Below are positions 26,684-38,008 of a DNA stretch of 64,000 nucleotides, in pieces. The stretch covers positions 26,858,501 to 26,922,500 of the forward strand of contig OY756958.1 in the NCBI GenBank assembly GCA_963580455.1, given 5' to 3'. A model generated the notes under the pieces. The model had not been told where the DNA came from. It was given only the letters and a program-made list of their open reading frames with translations, and searched no databases. The position numbers and the translations under genes were made by a program. This DNA comes from Euonymus europaeus. Its lineage: Eukaryota; Streptophyta; Magnoliopsida; Celastrales; Celastraceae. Position 1 is the first letter of the stretch, and each line of letters opens with the position of its first letter.

Positions 26684-26925
26684 ATTTATACACAAATACG
26701 CTATCAGCAGTATTTGAATCTTGTACCAAGAACTGAAATACATAAATGATTTATACACAAAACGCTATCAGCAGGATTTGAATTTCGTACCAAGAACTGA
26801 AATACATGAATAATTTATACATAAATATGTTATCCACGGGATTTGAATATCACACCAAGAACTGACATACATGAAAAATTTATACACAAATATGTTATTT
26901 GTAGGATTTGTATCCCGTACCAATT
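26684..26925. repeat. Minisatellite of about 65 bp, nearly four copies
   Basis: Units begin with ATTTATAC at 26684, 26749, 26813 and 26878, giving periods of 65, 64 and 65 bp; the last unit is cut short. Each unit holds CTATCAGCAGGATTTGAAT-like and CCAAGAACTGAAATACATGA-like words. The array sits 330 bp upstream of the KxDL start codon. The copies are diverged and non-coding. Confidence 0.9.
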
Positions 26926-28960
26926 ATACATTTGGTTAAAAGAGTGAATGAGTTTAATATAAGTTGAGCATTAGTTGACTAAGAGAGAACATAGGGAGAG
27001 ATGAATGAGTTTAAAGATAAAAAAAAATGTTTTGTTAATGTGATAATAAGCATGAGTTTTAGTTTGAAATAATTATAATATAGATAAAAATATTATATTA
27101 TATTTTTTTAATAAATTGATAATTTTATGTGATTTTAATTGATTGATAAAATAATTATTTTAAAAAAAAATTATTCTCCGTAAAAAAAAAAAATCAAAGT
27201 TCATTCTCTTATTTCATCCTCTATTCTTATTCTTCTCAATTAAACATGGAAATAGTCAAAACTCATTCTCTTATTTCATCATCTATTCTCCTCAATTAAA
27301 GGTATAGTAAGAATTGAAATACATGAATGATTATTCGAGCTGAGCTGAGCCTGGGCGTGTACTTGGCCTTTCTATTGCTTGCCCAACAAATGCAATAAAA
27401 TAATAAAACGCCAAAAACCCATCATTACACTGCCTCATGCGCAAAAACACAGGCTTAATTAATGCTACAATAACAGCATCTGCATTCACAAAACAAGCAA
27501 ACTCCAAGCCCCTGTCAAACCCTAATTTCGTTAGCTGTTACAGAGTAGCACTACTGTGTCTCAGACCATGAATCATGATAATAGTCTACTAAATCTCCCA
27601 TCTGAGACCCTAAAAAGATTTCTCTGCTTCTTTCTGCTTAGTGCAGCAGACACACTATTACCCTACTAACAAACAGAAAAAACACTAATTAATCAATCCC
27701 CGCGAGTTCGTCTTCACTGTTCATTGGGTTCTTAAAAAGTCGCACAGATCTTTGAACAGTTTAGTTAATTGATTTTGTTGATGGCTAGTGCTACAGTAAA
27801 ACACAATGCCATGAAAAAGGATCTAGAAAGTAGAAAGCACTAGAAAAAGAAGAAAAATTTTATAGACCCAAAAAAAACATAAAATAGGGAAAGTGCATGC
27901 ACTATCGACAGAACTGTGGAAAGTTAAAGGGGGGAAGGGTCCCCTCCACGCTGGATGCGGATGTTTTTTATTAATTAATAAATGTAAAATTAATTGATAT
28001 TTCACAAGTTTGTATATGTATGAATAATATACATCATGCATGAATGTTGTATTACATATACTCCATCAGTGACAGTGGGGTGCCTTTGTGAAAGATTGGA
28101 CCGGAACAGTTGGGCCCCCGAGGTACGTGTATATCCTAGCCTTCCGTGAAATGCAGTGCAGCGTCGACTGATTGGTCAAGCATGCGATGGCTTTCATATA
28201 TGTACTACTCTCTTTCAGCTTCCAAAATTGTTCAATTAATTTCTGAAGGTTTGTCCGGCTAACCGTAATGGTTGTAAAGTTAATGATTCAATAATTTTAT
28301 TTTTGAATCTTATTTTTATTATATAAAAAGTAAATTTATATATTCATATTAATAAAATATATATTTTAATATAATTACATTAACAAAAGACATCTCCAAA
28401 TACAATCTCATTAGTTATGTCATTAACTTTTTATTCCTTCATTTTTTTTCAGTAAAATTAATTGTGGGTCTCATTTCTATTACTCAAAATTCAAGAGATA
28501 CTCATTCATATCAGCAAAACACATATGTCAATACAATCACATCCACAAAACATATTTATCAATGCAGTCATTTCAGCAACTAATGACATATTAACTTTGG
28601 AACCATTATGGTTGCCCTTAAGATAATATTAAAATGGGGTGTTTTTAGGAAAATAGCAAGATGTGATTGTGTTGAATATATGTTTTGTAGATGTGGCTAT
28701 TTTGAGATATTTGTTTTTGGTGATGTGCATTGATTTTTTATAAAATATATAGGACTTAATATTGATTTTGATGTAATTTTATTAGAGAAAAAATAAGAGA
28801 ATTAAATAGTATATATTTTGTAAATAAAGAACTGAAAAATATATAAATATTTATATTTCATTGATGTGATTTTATTAATAGACGTGTATTAATCATGCAA
28901 CTGGGGAAGGACTAGACCCGTAGAGTATCTCAATTAGAGGCATCAAACAAAATTTAGCCT

Positions 28961-29078
28961 CCATTTGTTTCAGAGTATAAGTTAGTTTATATTATGTTCT
29001 CATACTCTCAGATACTCTCAACTTTTACGTTTTACAAGAGCTTATACTCTATCAACATATTCTGATCCAAACGGATGC
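28961..29078. repeat. Small MITE-like element, copy 1
   Basis: The stretch starts CCATTTGTTTCAGAGTATA and ends with TCTGATCCAAACGGATG, which is roughly the inverted complement of its start. The middle has CATACTCTCAGATACTCTCA and TTATACTCTAT, shared with copy 2 one kilobase away. It is non-coding, and the family is inferred from the inverted ends only. Confidence 0.5.
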
Positions 29079-29980
29079 TACTAACGATTTCAATCATATA
29101 TATATATATTTTTAGATATTCCGTCGTAATGTCTTGCGGAATTGTCTCCATAGGCGGGACCAAACATAAAACGACGACGTACTTACAAGGGACAAATTAA
29201 AGGCAAAGGCACGGCTTTTAATGCTGCTTATTAAATTTTATATATAGATATTGGGGGAATGATGGTGCATGACATGGGCATACCATCACTTCACCTCCGT
29301 AAGACCGTTGACTATATTTATTCTTATGTGGCATGACGTGATCACAATGCGCCCACTCTGTATCTCTGACAACTGACAATTGAAATATAAGCGATGCCCC
29401 TCCCTCTTGGTCCCGATTGGAAATGTGTGGCTTTCCTTTGACTTTTATATTGCAATAATTAACGTTACACATGTATAATTATTTATTTTTTATTAATTTT
29501 CTTGCATTTATTTAAGCATTTTAATAGCTGCGATTACTTCACATCAAAGAAAAAGTGGGTCAACCGGTAATCAAATATGTCAACAGTCCAGAAGATAAAC
29601 AGTACATGTCTGACAGCACTAACTGCCACCGTCAGATTTGACCCCTCAATGCGGAGTTTTGGCGGTCCCCCACGCAAATTATTAAATAACGGATCAGATC
29701 AAGATCGTGATTTGATTTGATTTGATCACGGCTTCCCATTAGCAGTTCATTAATGAATCTATGTCAGGTGGGCTCTAGCTTAAAAAAGATAGATACGCCT
29801 ACACCAAATCATTTCCCATTATCAAAATTCATGGCCCAAACTGCCACGTGGTACGGCCTTATAGCACGATTATATGAATAAATGTTCTACGCATTTCAAC
29901 TCCAACAATCATACGAAGTATTATTTTGTAGTTTCTACCACCGCAAATATTGGGATGAATAAAACGCCACGCGAAACCTA

Positions 29981-30084
29981 CCCTTTGTTTAGATGAGAGT
30001 ATACTCTGTCATCCATACTCTCAGAGATTCTCAGTTTTTACGCTTTATAAGAAGTTATACTCTATGAGACATACTCTAATCGTA
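29981..30084. repeat. Small MITE-like element, copy 2
   Basis: It starts CCCTTTGTTTAGATGAGAG and shares CATACTCTCAGAGATTCTCA and GTTATACTCTATGAGA with copy 1 at 28961. The matching inverted end is weaker, so this copy may be 3' truncated. A looser relative may lie in a PheRS beta intron near 15840-15950. Confidence 0.5.
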
Positions 30085-30339
30085 TTTTTACTACTTCAAA
30101 TGTTAAGATGAATAAAGCTCGAGTCTAATAATCGGCAAACCTAACGTTTAACTTTCAACATGTCTTCCAAGATTAAAGAAACCATAATGTAGTCATAGGC
30201 ATATATTATCTAGGTTTTTACGATATCCTGCAATTATAACATCAACATAATGCCATAGCATTTTTTTCAAGGTACTAACAGAGAGCAGATATAACTTAAA
30301 TAGATAACCAGGTCAGATTCAAAGTAACTTTATTCGCCA

Positions 30340-33300
30340 TCAAGCAAAAGACCAGTTGATGAACATGAAGGCAAGGCAATGGTTTGAGGAGTCGTCGTTC
30401 AGAACTTTCCATGCAACCGCCTGCTCATATGACACCGGCCTCCCCATGCTCGATACACAGATCCCTGCCGGCAGATATGCGAATCCCTGCATATATTGGT
30501 TTGCTTGTCAACATTTTGTGGACGAATATAGTCTCAGGTGAATTGATGTTAAAATAAAAGTGGAATTCTAGCGGCTTGTTCAATCTCTTCTTGCAAATAT
30601 TACCTGCTGCATGATTTTAGAGAACTCGGAGCAGAGGATCTTCCGACCAGCTTCATCAAGAATCTTGTCGAGCATAATATCTTGGAGTGCAACAAGAGTA
30701 GTCTCCAGCATATCAAGCCCAGCCTGGTTTGCGAAGGTGAAAACTGGAGATGCCTGCATTTATAGTCCAAAATTAATGTTTAGCATTTCCATTAACCATA
30801 ATGATGAGGATTTCATCACTTAAAATGCATAATCAGAACAATTAGATTAGTAGAGTCACATTTGTCTTCAAGGAGCAGCACATGATTGCATCTGAATGTT
30901 TCCAGAGTTGCTTCAACATTGCATCACCAGCTTCGCAGTCGACGCCAATCAATTCTCCTCCAGTGTGAATCCTGAAATATATAACACGTTACGTGTTATC
31001 TTACGCCAATCAGAATTATAAACCGGAAGTACATGAAAAGCGCCGCTTAGTAAATGGCATCCATTTAGGGAAAAAAAGTGATGATTTGTATTCGGTTCAT
31101 TCGGGCATAGGGACCAGAAATTATAGATGAGAGGACATGAACAGCGCACCTGTAACTTCTGCAAACCCATTGTGCCAATGTAACAGCCTCCGGAGATCCA
31201 GGAAGAGACTTAGGCACCATATTTGAGCCGAGCTGGGAAGGAGCAATAGCCATTGCAACCCTCTGGACAGACCCCACCACACTTCGTACGTAGTTCCGAG
31301 CCATGGCAGCAACATTGTCTTGCAAGTGGCTCTCAAAAGTGAATTGGAATGCAATAGTCAGGACCGACCTAAGGTTGTAATTGCTCAGATCAGTTTCATT
31401 AGCTGGACGGACACCACCAGCTCCAACTTCAAGAGTAGATGCCAAATCCAATGTCCGGGATGCAGCAGGCCCATCCTATGTTGCAAAGAAAATAAAAACA
31501 TATTCAAGGAATACGTAATAACAGAAAATGGTTATAAATTGATCACAATCCTGCCCAAAAATTTTGGTAACAAAAGTGAACCGTTATAAGTCCATTTCTT
31601 GGCCGGTTTTACACCCTTAGTTTTTCCATTGCATCCACATCCGGGATAAGTTTATTTTACGGATATAACAATCAAGGATTCAAGCCCAACCAACTAATGA
31701 AACGTGTGACTAATAAAAATTTCAGATTTGGTCTGTCAACAATTAGCTGCACTCCGAGTAACAACCCTAATGAGATTTCTCATGACATCCCAATGAGTGG
31801 CAAATTGGAAAGAATTATTATAACAGTAAGACAAAAAGGTCACCCAACTGTTTTAGGATCCAGCGGAATGACACGGAAGCCAGATGGTAGCAAAGGAGCA
31901 TCATCAGCAAAAGATTCGTCAATGGGAGCAAAAACAAGCTGAGCACAGGCACCAACTGAATTCTCATCAACTCCATTGCACAGCTGCCAAAATAGCATTA
32001 TAGGAAAATAAAATGTCATTTTACAAAAATCCCCGTAACCAACTAAGGGGTCCATGCATGTATGTACAACGGGGCAAGTAAACTCGGACAATTCTTACTA
32101 GTAAGTTAAATCTCTTACAGGTAAGAGAATAAAAAAAGCAGAAAAAAGATAGATACATATAAAAATTATTTTAATTCTGCTCGTTATTGCCCATAATTTA
32201 TGGGCATAAAAAGCCGAAGAGCTATTCCACAGATACTGACATGGCATTAGATTCCTGAAAGAATCAAAAGATGTTATTTCAAGGTGAGCTCTTGCAATTC
32301 CAGATTGTTTGTGTGATTGGCTTCCTTTCTTGTGTGTTTTTTTTACTTATCAGTAGAGATTTTACTTACCGGTAAGAGTTGTCCGTATCTATTACTCGTA
32401 AGGGTACACACCTGTAGTAAGTACATATCACGCGCCAACGCCACATATTCGGGAGAGAAAGCATGGCCCTCTAGTCGAACTACCTCCAAGAACTTCATGC
32501 GGGAGAAATTTATCCAGAAGTTAGCAGAGAGTGAGAAAACTAACCTTTTATGATAATATGATCATAGAAGCAAAAAAGCAGAAGCCAACAAATAAAGGTG
32601 ACAAGTAGTTACCTCCTCATGCTCCACGGTGTGGGCAAGAGGTAAAATGACCTGGCTACCTGGGAAGCCACCAGGCCTTGCACATGGAACTGCATAAGGA
32701 TTAGACTTGAGACATTCTGCAGAGTACGCATCAACCCCATAGTCAGCCCACTCTGAACGATGTTCCCTTAGAAAACGAACGAGTAAACCAGGGGGGACAT
32801 TCTGTACACCATAGAGCAATGTTTATCAATTTAACATAGCAAGAAGCAAAACATGAAAAAACCAAGATTTATAACCATCTAATCAAAGACAATCAACACT
32901 ATGGCCATCTTGGCTTCTAGGTAAGTACCTGCAGCAGCATTGATGCCTTGGCACACAGCACACCCCCTCCAAATGAGAACATTGATGCATTATATTGAGA
33001 CCCAATAAATTTGTTTGGAGATGAATTTATCATAATGGTCACGTCTTCCAGACCATCACTACCCATAAGTGACCAACCATCGTCGAGGAAGCCATTGATA
33101 GCATCATTGAAACCCCTATGAAGTGATTTAATGAGTTGATTTGTCAAAGGAAGAAGAATGGATAGAAGAACTTATGATTCACAAAAGCAGCATATGCTTT
33201 TCATCATTATCATTCAAACTTTGTCCCAAAGTTTGGGGCAGCTACATGAGTCTGATAAAATAACAGAAATCCACTATGGCATTTGTTTTCACCTTTCATT

Positions 33301-36300
33301 TTACTATCTAGGATCATACTTTCATCAACTCCTAGTAAACTCGTTCCATTTCTTACTACTTCAAGCCATATCTTTTTAGGTCTTAATCTTCACTTCCTAC
33401 TCTTTCCTATACAATCTCTCTCAATTCTCCTCGCCACTGCACCGCTACCTCTACGTTGTACATGTCCATAACATTGTAAATGGTTTTCTCGCAACTTATC
33501 TTCAATTGGTGCTACTTTTATCTTAAATTCTAATAATCTCATTTCTTAAGCAATGCTTTTAATAAGATAAAAATATCAAATATTTCTGCAGTGGAGTCGT
33601 GTTGGCTTGACATCATAAAGAGATGGTACCGAAAAATAATGCAAAGTTCAGAGACCTACCTGCAGAGCTTCTGACTAAATGTCCTCAATACAGCAGGCTG
33701 ACGACCCCCACCATACTGAATTTCTCCACTGGTTTCCTGAGCAATTTGTCGAATGTGCCTCAGGGCCTGTACAACAAATTCCAACTTGAACCTTGAGAAC
33801 AGTAATGACTAATTACTAAATAAGAGGAGATATCTCGCTTGAGCAATAATTCTTACAGCCATGGTCATTTTCTGAGCAATCATCTTTGATGACTCATAGA
33901 GTGGTCTGAGAACCTCTGGAACACTGCAAACCTGGAACGAGCAGATGCAAAGAAATAAATCCAAAAAGTATACCTAAATTTACAGAACATAAAAAATTAA
34001 AAAAATCATCCTTACATCTAAATCAACATGGTCAACAATGTGAATGATGGAGCCTCCACCCAAGGTTTTAAAACGCGAAAGGCGATTTGAGGCGGTCAGG
34101 CTATATTGAGGCGAGGCGGTAGCCTCAAGGCGATCGAGGCGGTCGCCTCATTCCAAACTAAAAAAATAGGATCCTCAACATATAAAAGCATCCATAATAA
34201 TTATAAAATTAAAAATATTCATGAAAATATCACACATAACAATTCATAACATACAAATATAAAATATTTTAAAAAAAACATCTCTAATAATTAGAAATCA
34301 TAATACTCCAATTCGTGTGAGGTGCTGCTTTGCTGGTGGCGAGGTCGCTGGGTGCTCACGAGGGTCGTGCGAGGTGCTGGTGGCGAGGTCGCTGATCTCT
34401 GGCGGGGTTGCGAGCTGCGCTGGGTGCTGGCGAGCTGAGCGCGAGGTGCTGGAGAGGTAGCCAGAGGAGCTGGAGAAGTCGCGCGAGGTGCTAGAGAGCT
34501 CGCGAAGCTCAGGCGATCTTCGCGCGAGGTGCTGTCCAAAGACTGGTGGCTGCTGGCGATGCTCTTCAGCTGCGCGACTTGCTGAAAAATTAGGTTAAAC
34601 CCAGTCTTTGGACAGGTGCGATTTTCATCTCTGGTTTTTTGTTTTTTTGTTTTTTTTTTATTATTTTATCGCCTCAGCGAGAAACAGAGCGCCTCGCGTG
34701 GAGGCGGGCCTCAAGGCGGCCGCCTCAGTCAACGAGGCGATTTTGACGAACTTCCGATTTGAGGCTCTTAGAACGATTCGGTTGATGGTCGGAGGCGGCT
34801 GAGGCGCGCCTTGAGGCGGCGCCTCAGTTCGATTTTTTAAACCATGCCTCCACCCTCACAAGGTCGGACTAGATAGCCACTAGGAAGCATCTCAGCTCTA
34901 ACAAACCCAGATGTGGGGGGCCCAGGTGGCCCACCAGTAGAATTAGTTAATGACCTCTCGCATATCTGCGTAAAATTCATTCTCACTAGAAATCACAATT
35001 CCTAAAGCAAACACAGTAGCAGCAGGTAATCCAGGCAAATACACAATGACCAACCTAATTTTAAACTATAAATTCAAGATGCACAGTAATTTGAATAGCA
35101 TACCACAAGACTCCCATCTTCCAAACTAGTAGTATATCTCAGTGTCCAAAAGTCACGTGCTGCAGCCAATGTTGTCGGGGCATAAGTCTGGGTAGAAGAC
35201 ACAGTTAGAAGTTGAAAAAAGTAATTTGCCAAAGAAAGGGGAGAGAATGTCCAAAAGAATTTTCCACGTGGTTGGTAAGTGTGTATATGTATAAAAGTAT
35301 CTGATAACAATTAATATTTGGTCTTGAAAAATTACAGACCTGCATGTACATGAGCTCAATTGTCCCCCCATTTCCCGTAGGAATAGAACTCAACACATCA
35401 ACACATCGACAATCACGGAACCAAGATGGACGATCTTTGATGATTTCAGCAACCTAGTAAAATTCTCAATATGCTTATATCTGAAACAAACAAGAAATTA
35501 AACTAAAAAGTAGGGAACAAAATGAGGAAGCAAGTACCTTTGTGGGCTCTAGGCTCACAAGGCCACAGGCTCGTGCTGCTACGCCGCTACAGTTGCGGGA
35601 AACAGCAACGATTCCCATAGAATCCGGACCAGGCTACATTATTATCAATAGGAGAGATGCAATTCAGATAAAATTACAAAAATCAAAGCCATGCAACGAC
35701 AAAATATTCAAAGAGGACAAACATGAATATTTTCATATTAGTGGGCACATGAGCACAAATAATCCTATAAAAAGTCATACCTTCATCCCAATCATCTGGA
35801 CCCAGTCGACAGCAGTTCCAGTAGCCTTGGATAGGAACTCTGCCAGGGTCTCCTCAGCTATCGCGAGAAGACTACAACGCAATTGAAGGTTCACGATCAA
35901 CTAAGATTACATAAAGAATCCAAGCATCCCAATTGAGCTGGGTGAGGGGACTGATTTACTTACCCAGCTGGGTTGTTAGCATCCTTTTGAAGATGCTGAG
36001 GAGTTGGGTTTTGCTGTTGTTGGTTCTGACTACTCATGACCGCAGACTCACAGCTATTGTCTGTGGTCGTTGCAGAAGCCTGTTCACAAATTAGAATACA
36101 AATAAAATCTATCACTACAAATAAATGAAACCATGTTTGGAAAGTTCTGAATGAAGCCAAATGAAATTATGCAAAATTCCTGAGTGCAAAACACATCAGA
36201 AAAATATCCTTAAGAAGAACAAAATAGTTACTGGGTTTCAAACCTTAACAAAATATGTGCAAATAAAGTCAAAGATCACCCTATATTATAAAATAATATG

Positions 36301-38008
36301 ATTCAGAGAAAAATCAAAAACAAGATGGAGCATTAATGCAGTAAATATGGGAACGTGTATGAGATGGTTTGTTATAGAAGCTTAAGCATTGATTTAAGAA
36401 TGCATAAAACCAAATAAAAATGGTTTGCCAAGACAAAGAAAATTACAGTGTGTAGATTTTGTCGCATGTATCCATTCTCATAAACCAGATGTGACACCTG
36501 CTTCTGCAATCGATCATTCTCTTCCATCAACAGCTTGTTCATCGCAGTCAGCTTCCTGTTGACAGTCTGAAGCCGGGAAGCTTCCTTCCTCTGCTTCTCG
36601 CGGCATCTTAGAGAAATAGTCAAGGTGTGAAATGCAAGCATAAGACACTTTATTGCCCAATACCTCACTCCGCACAACCAAGACAACAAAGAACACAATT
36701 CCCTCACTCCTAAAAACAAAGTTCTTTTAAAAAAATCACAAACTCCTCTTACGTATCATTAGAATTGCTAGACAGTAGAAACACGCAATATATATAACAG
36801 TCAATAGAAATTTTCACCCTAATGAACATCAATACCCTTTTGACCAGAACATCAATCTAAGTCAAGGTATGGAAAAACCTTGCCTGGCAATGAGTTCTGA
36901 TTTAGATGTTCAGCCGAAATAATATGCATGACCTACTATATATAGCGCTTATGATTAAAGCTTTATCCCTTATTTCTCTGAAGGTACAAAAACAAACTTC
37001 ATCACCTAGGAATGATTAACCTTCATTGAATTCAAATCCCCAAACAGTGAACAAAAGAAGAAACGACAGCAAGTTTCAAATTTTCTTCACGATCAACTCT
37101 CAATATTTATTAAAAGAAGAAAAAAATGTAAGTTTAGCTTCCAAAATTATACTCCAGAAACATAAATATCAAACATCAAAAACCCCCAAAACGAAACAAG
37201 TAAATCATCTGCGGGACAAAACAAGAGAGGCAGTCATCAAAAGCTAATTGATAAGCTGCCACCATCTTCCATTACATTTCCACAATACCCAAATGGCAGA
37301 GGCCTTCCCAGACAGATAAAGGTGTCATAAGTTTGTCAAGGAACTGAAAGGAAACCCTAAATCAAATCAAATGCAGAAGTGTATAATTAAACAATCACCA
37401 AATGAGGGAAATAATTTTCTCAGCAGTTCACGTAATCTTCGAGAGAAAGGTTTTACAAAGTGAAAATGACATACGTAAATGAAGTAAACAGAGACAAAAT
37501 GGCCAAAAATCACCAGACAAGACTTTTAAAAACTCCATTCTTCCCTTACATTGTCAAAATTAAGAACTGCAGCCATTCTGTCCTATCACTCTGCTTTTCT
37601 TGTATAGACCCACACAGACAAAGCCGTACCGATCAAGCAGTAAATACTAAATACAACGATGACTTTAAGACATTGCCTCCAACGCAGAAATAACAAACCA
37701 AGTAGAAATTCAATTGAAAACAGAAGCAAATACTCCAAATCTGAGCATTAAAGGAAAACAAACCCAAACCTGCAAGCCATTTTTAAGTTACTTGCAGAAG
37801 CAGACTAACTAACAGAAATATTAAAATGTCTTTACCTGCGGTTCTGAAACCATACTTTGATCTGTTTGGGCTCAATGTTAGAGAGGATAGGGCATTCCCT
37901 GATGAGCTGCTGCCTTCTCAAAGAACTAGGCTTTGGACATTCTGCGTACACCCTCTCTAAAGCCTCTACTTGCTCAGTTGTATACCTCACATACTTGCCC
38001 GAATCCAT
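30340..38008 (-). CDS. PHB: Class III HD-ZIP transcription factor, PHABULOSA/PHAVOLUTA type (one exon split by a transposon)
   Basis: HD-ZIP III factors set the upper side of leaves and act in the shoot meristem and vasculature. Eighteen exons: 38008-37836, 36606-36447, 36079-35964, 35871-35781, 35633-35538, 35453-35340, 35187-35104, 34965-34846 plus 34051-34016, 33931-33857, 33766-33660, 33115-32929, 32801-32613, 32492-32412, 31983-31849, 31475-31150, 30971-30860, 30753-30604 and 30486-30340. Without the insertion they give 832 residues: homeodomain (about 3-60), leucine zipper (about 65-110), START (about 148-375) and C-terminal MEKHLA (about 690-832). It is assigned to PHB/PHV rather than REVOLUTA by the Gln-rich linker (SSQNQQQQNPTPQH) and DWVQMIGMKPGPDS. 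The first Met (MDSGKYVRYT) has an in-frame TAA two codons upstream, so the usual N-terminal extension of about 20 residues is missing or in an unseen exon. The protein ends NWSFA where NWSFV is usual. Exon 8 is interrupted (see the mobile element). Confidence 0.92.
33205..33545 (-). mobile_element. RTE-type LINE fragment in HD-ZIP III intron
   Basis: On the minus strand, across frameshifts, the stretch reads VAPIEDKLRENHLQCYGHVQ, then GAVARRIERDCIGKSRK and RPKKIWLEVVRNGTSLLGVD. This is the C-terminal end of plant RTE-clade reverse transcriptase (compare VAPIEEKLRENRLRWFGHVQ). It lies in the intron between exons 10 and 11 in the same sense as the host gene, and is related to the fragment at 59222-60015. 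Confidence 0.75.
34062..34845. mobile_element. Non-autonomous DNA transposon inside HD-ZIP III exon 8
   Basis: The 784-bp insert is flanked by a perfect 10-bp direct repeat, GCCTCCACCC, at 34052-34061 and 34846-34855. Its ends are imperfect inverted repeats: AAGGTTTTAAAACGCGA on the left and, read inward on the other strand, ATGGTTTAAAAAATCGA on the right (13 of 17 match). Many GAGGCG/CGCCTC words crowd both subterminal parts, and a GC-rich core at 34318-34540 repeats GAGGTGCTGG and GAGGTCGCTG-like words. It has no transposase. A 9-10 bp duplication fits the Mutator superfamily. Removing the insert and one repeat copy restores an exon of 156 bp in frame. Confidence 0.88.
35624..35791 (-). promoter_or_regulatory. 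miR165/166 target site split across an exon junction
   Basis: On the minus strand exon 4 ends TTGGGATGAAG (35791-35781) and exon 5 begins CCTGGTCCGG (35633-35624). Joined by splicing they make the 21-nt miR165/166 site conserved in all HD-ZIP III genes, coding for GMKPGPD in the START domain. The intron of 147 bp means the site exists in spliced RNA only, as is known for this family. Confidence 0.93.

Larger units (their letters stand above)
26926..30339. other. Intergenic region between KxDL gene and HD-ZIP III gene
   Basis: No gene is supported. The region is upstream of KxDL and downstream of the HD-ZIP III gene, both on the minus strand, so the last 100-200 bp should be HD-ZIP III 3' UTR. 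It has AT-rich tracts (27040-27200, 28300-28400, 28740-28880), two related MITE-like copies listed separately, and a CACGTG word near 29845 in a less AT-rich patch (29640-29890). I see no RNA gene. Confidence 0.55.

Noticed and set aside
34291..34539. Low-complexity Ser/Pro/Arg reading frame
   Set aside because: It is inside the GC-rich core of the transposon in the HD-ZIP III exon and is made of repeated short words; no protein is likely.
30340..38008. Assignment of the HD-ZIP III gene to REVOLUTA
   Set aside because: The Gln-rich linker, the DWVQMIGMK wording and the YGVDAYSAE block agree better with PHB/PHV, and its NF-YA neighbour supports that.
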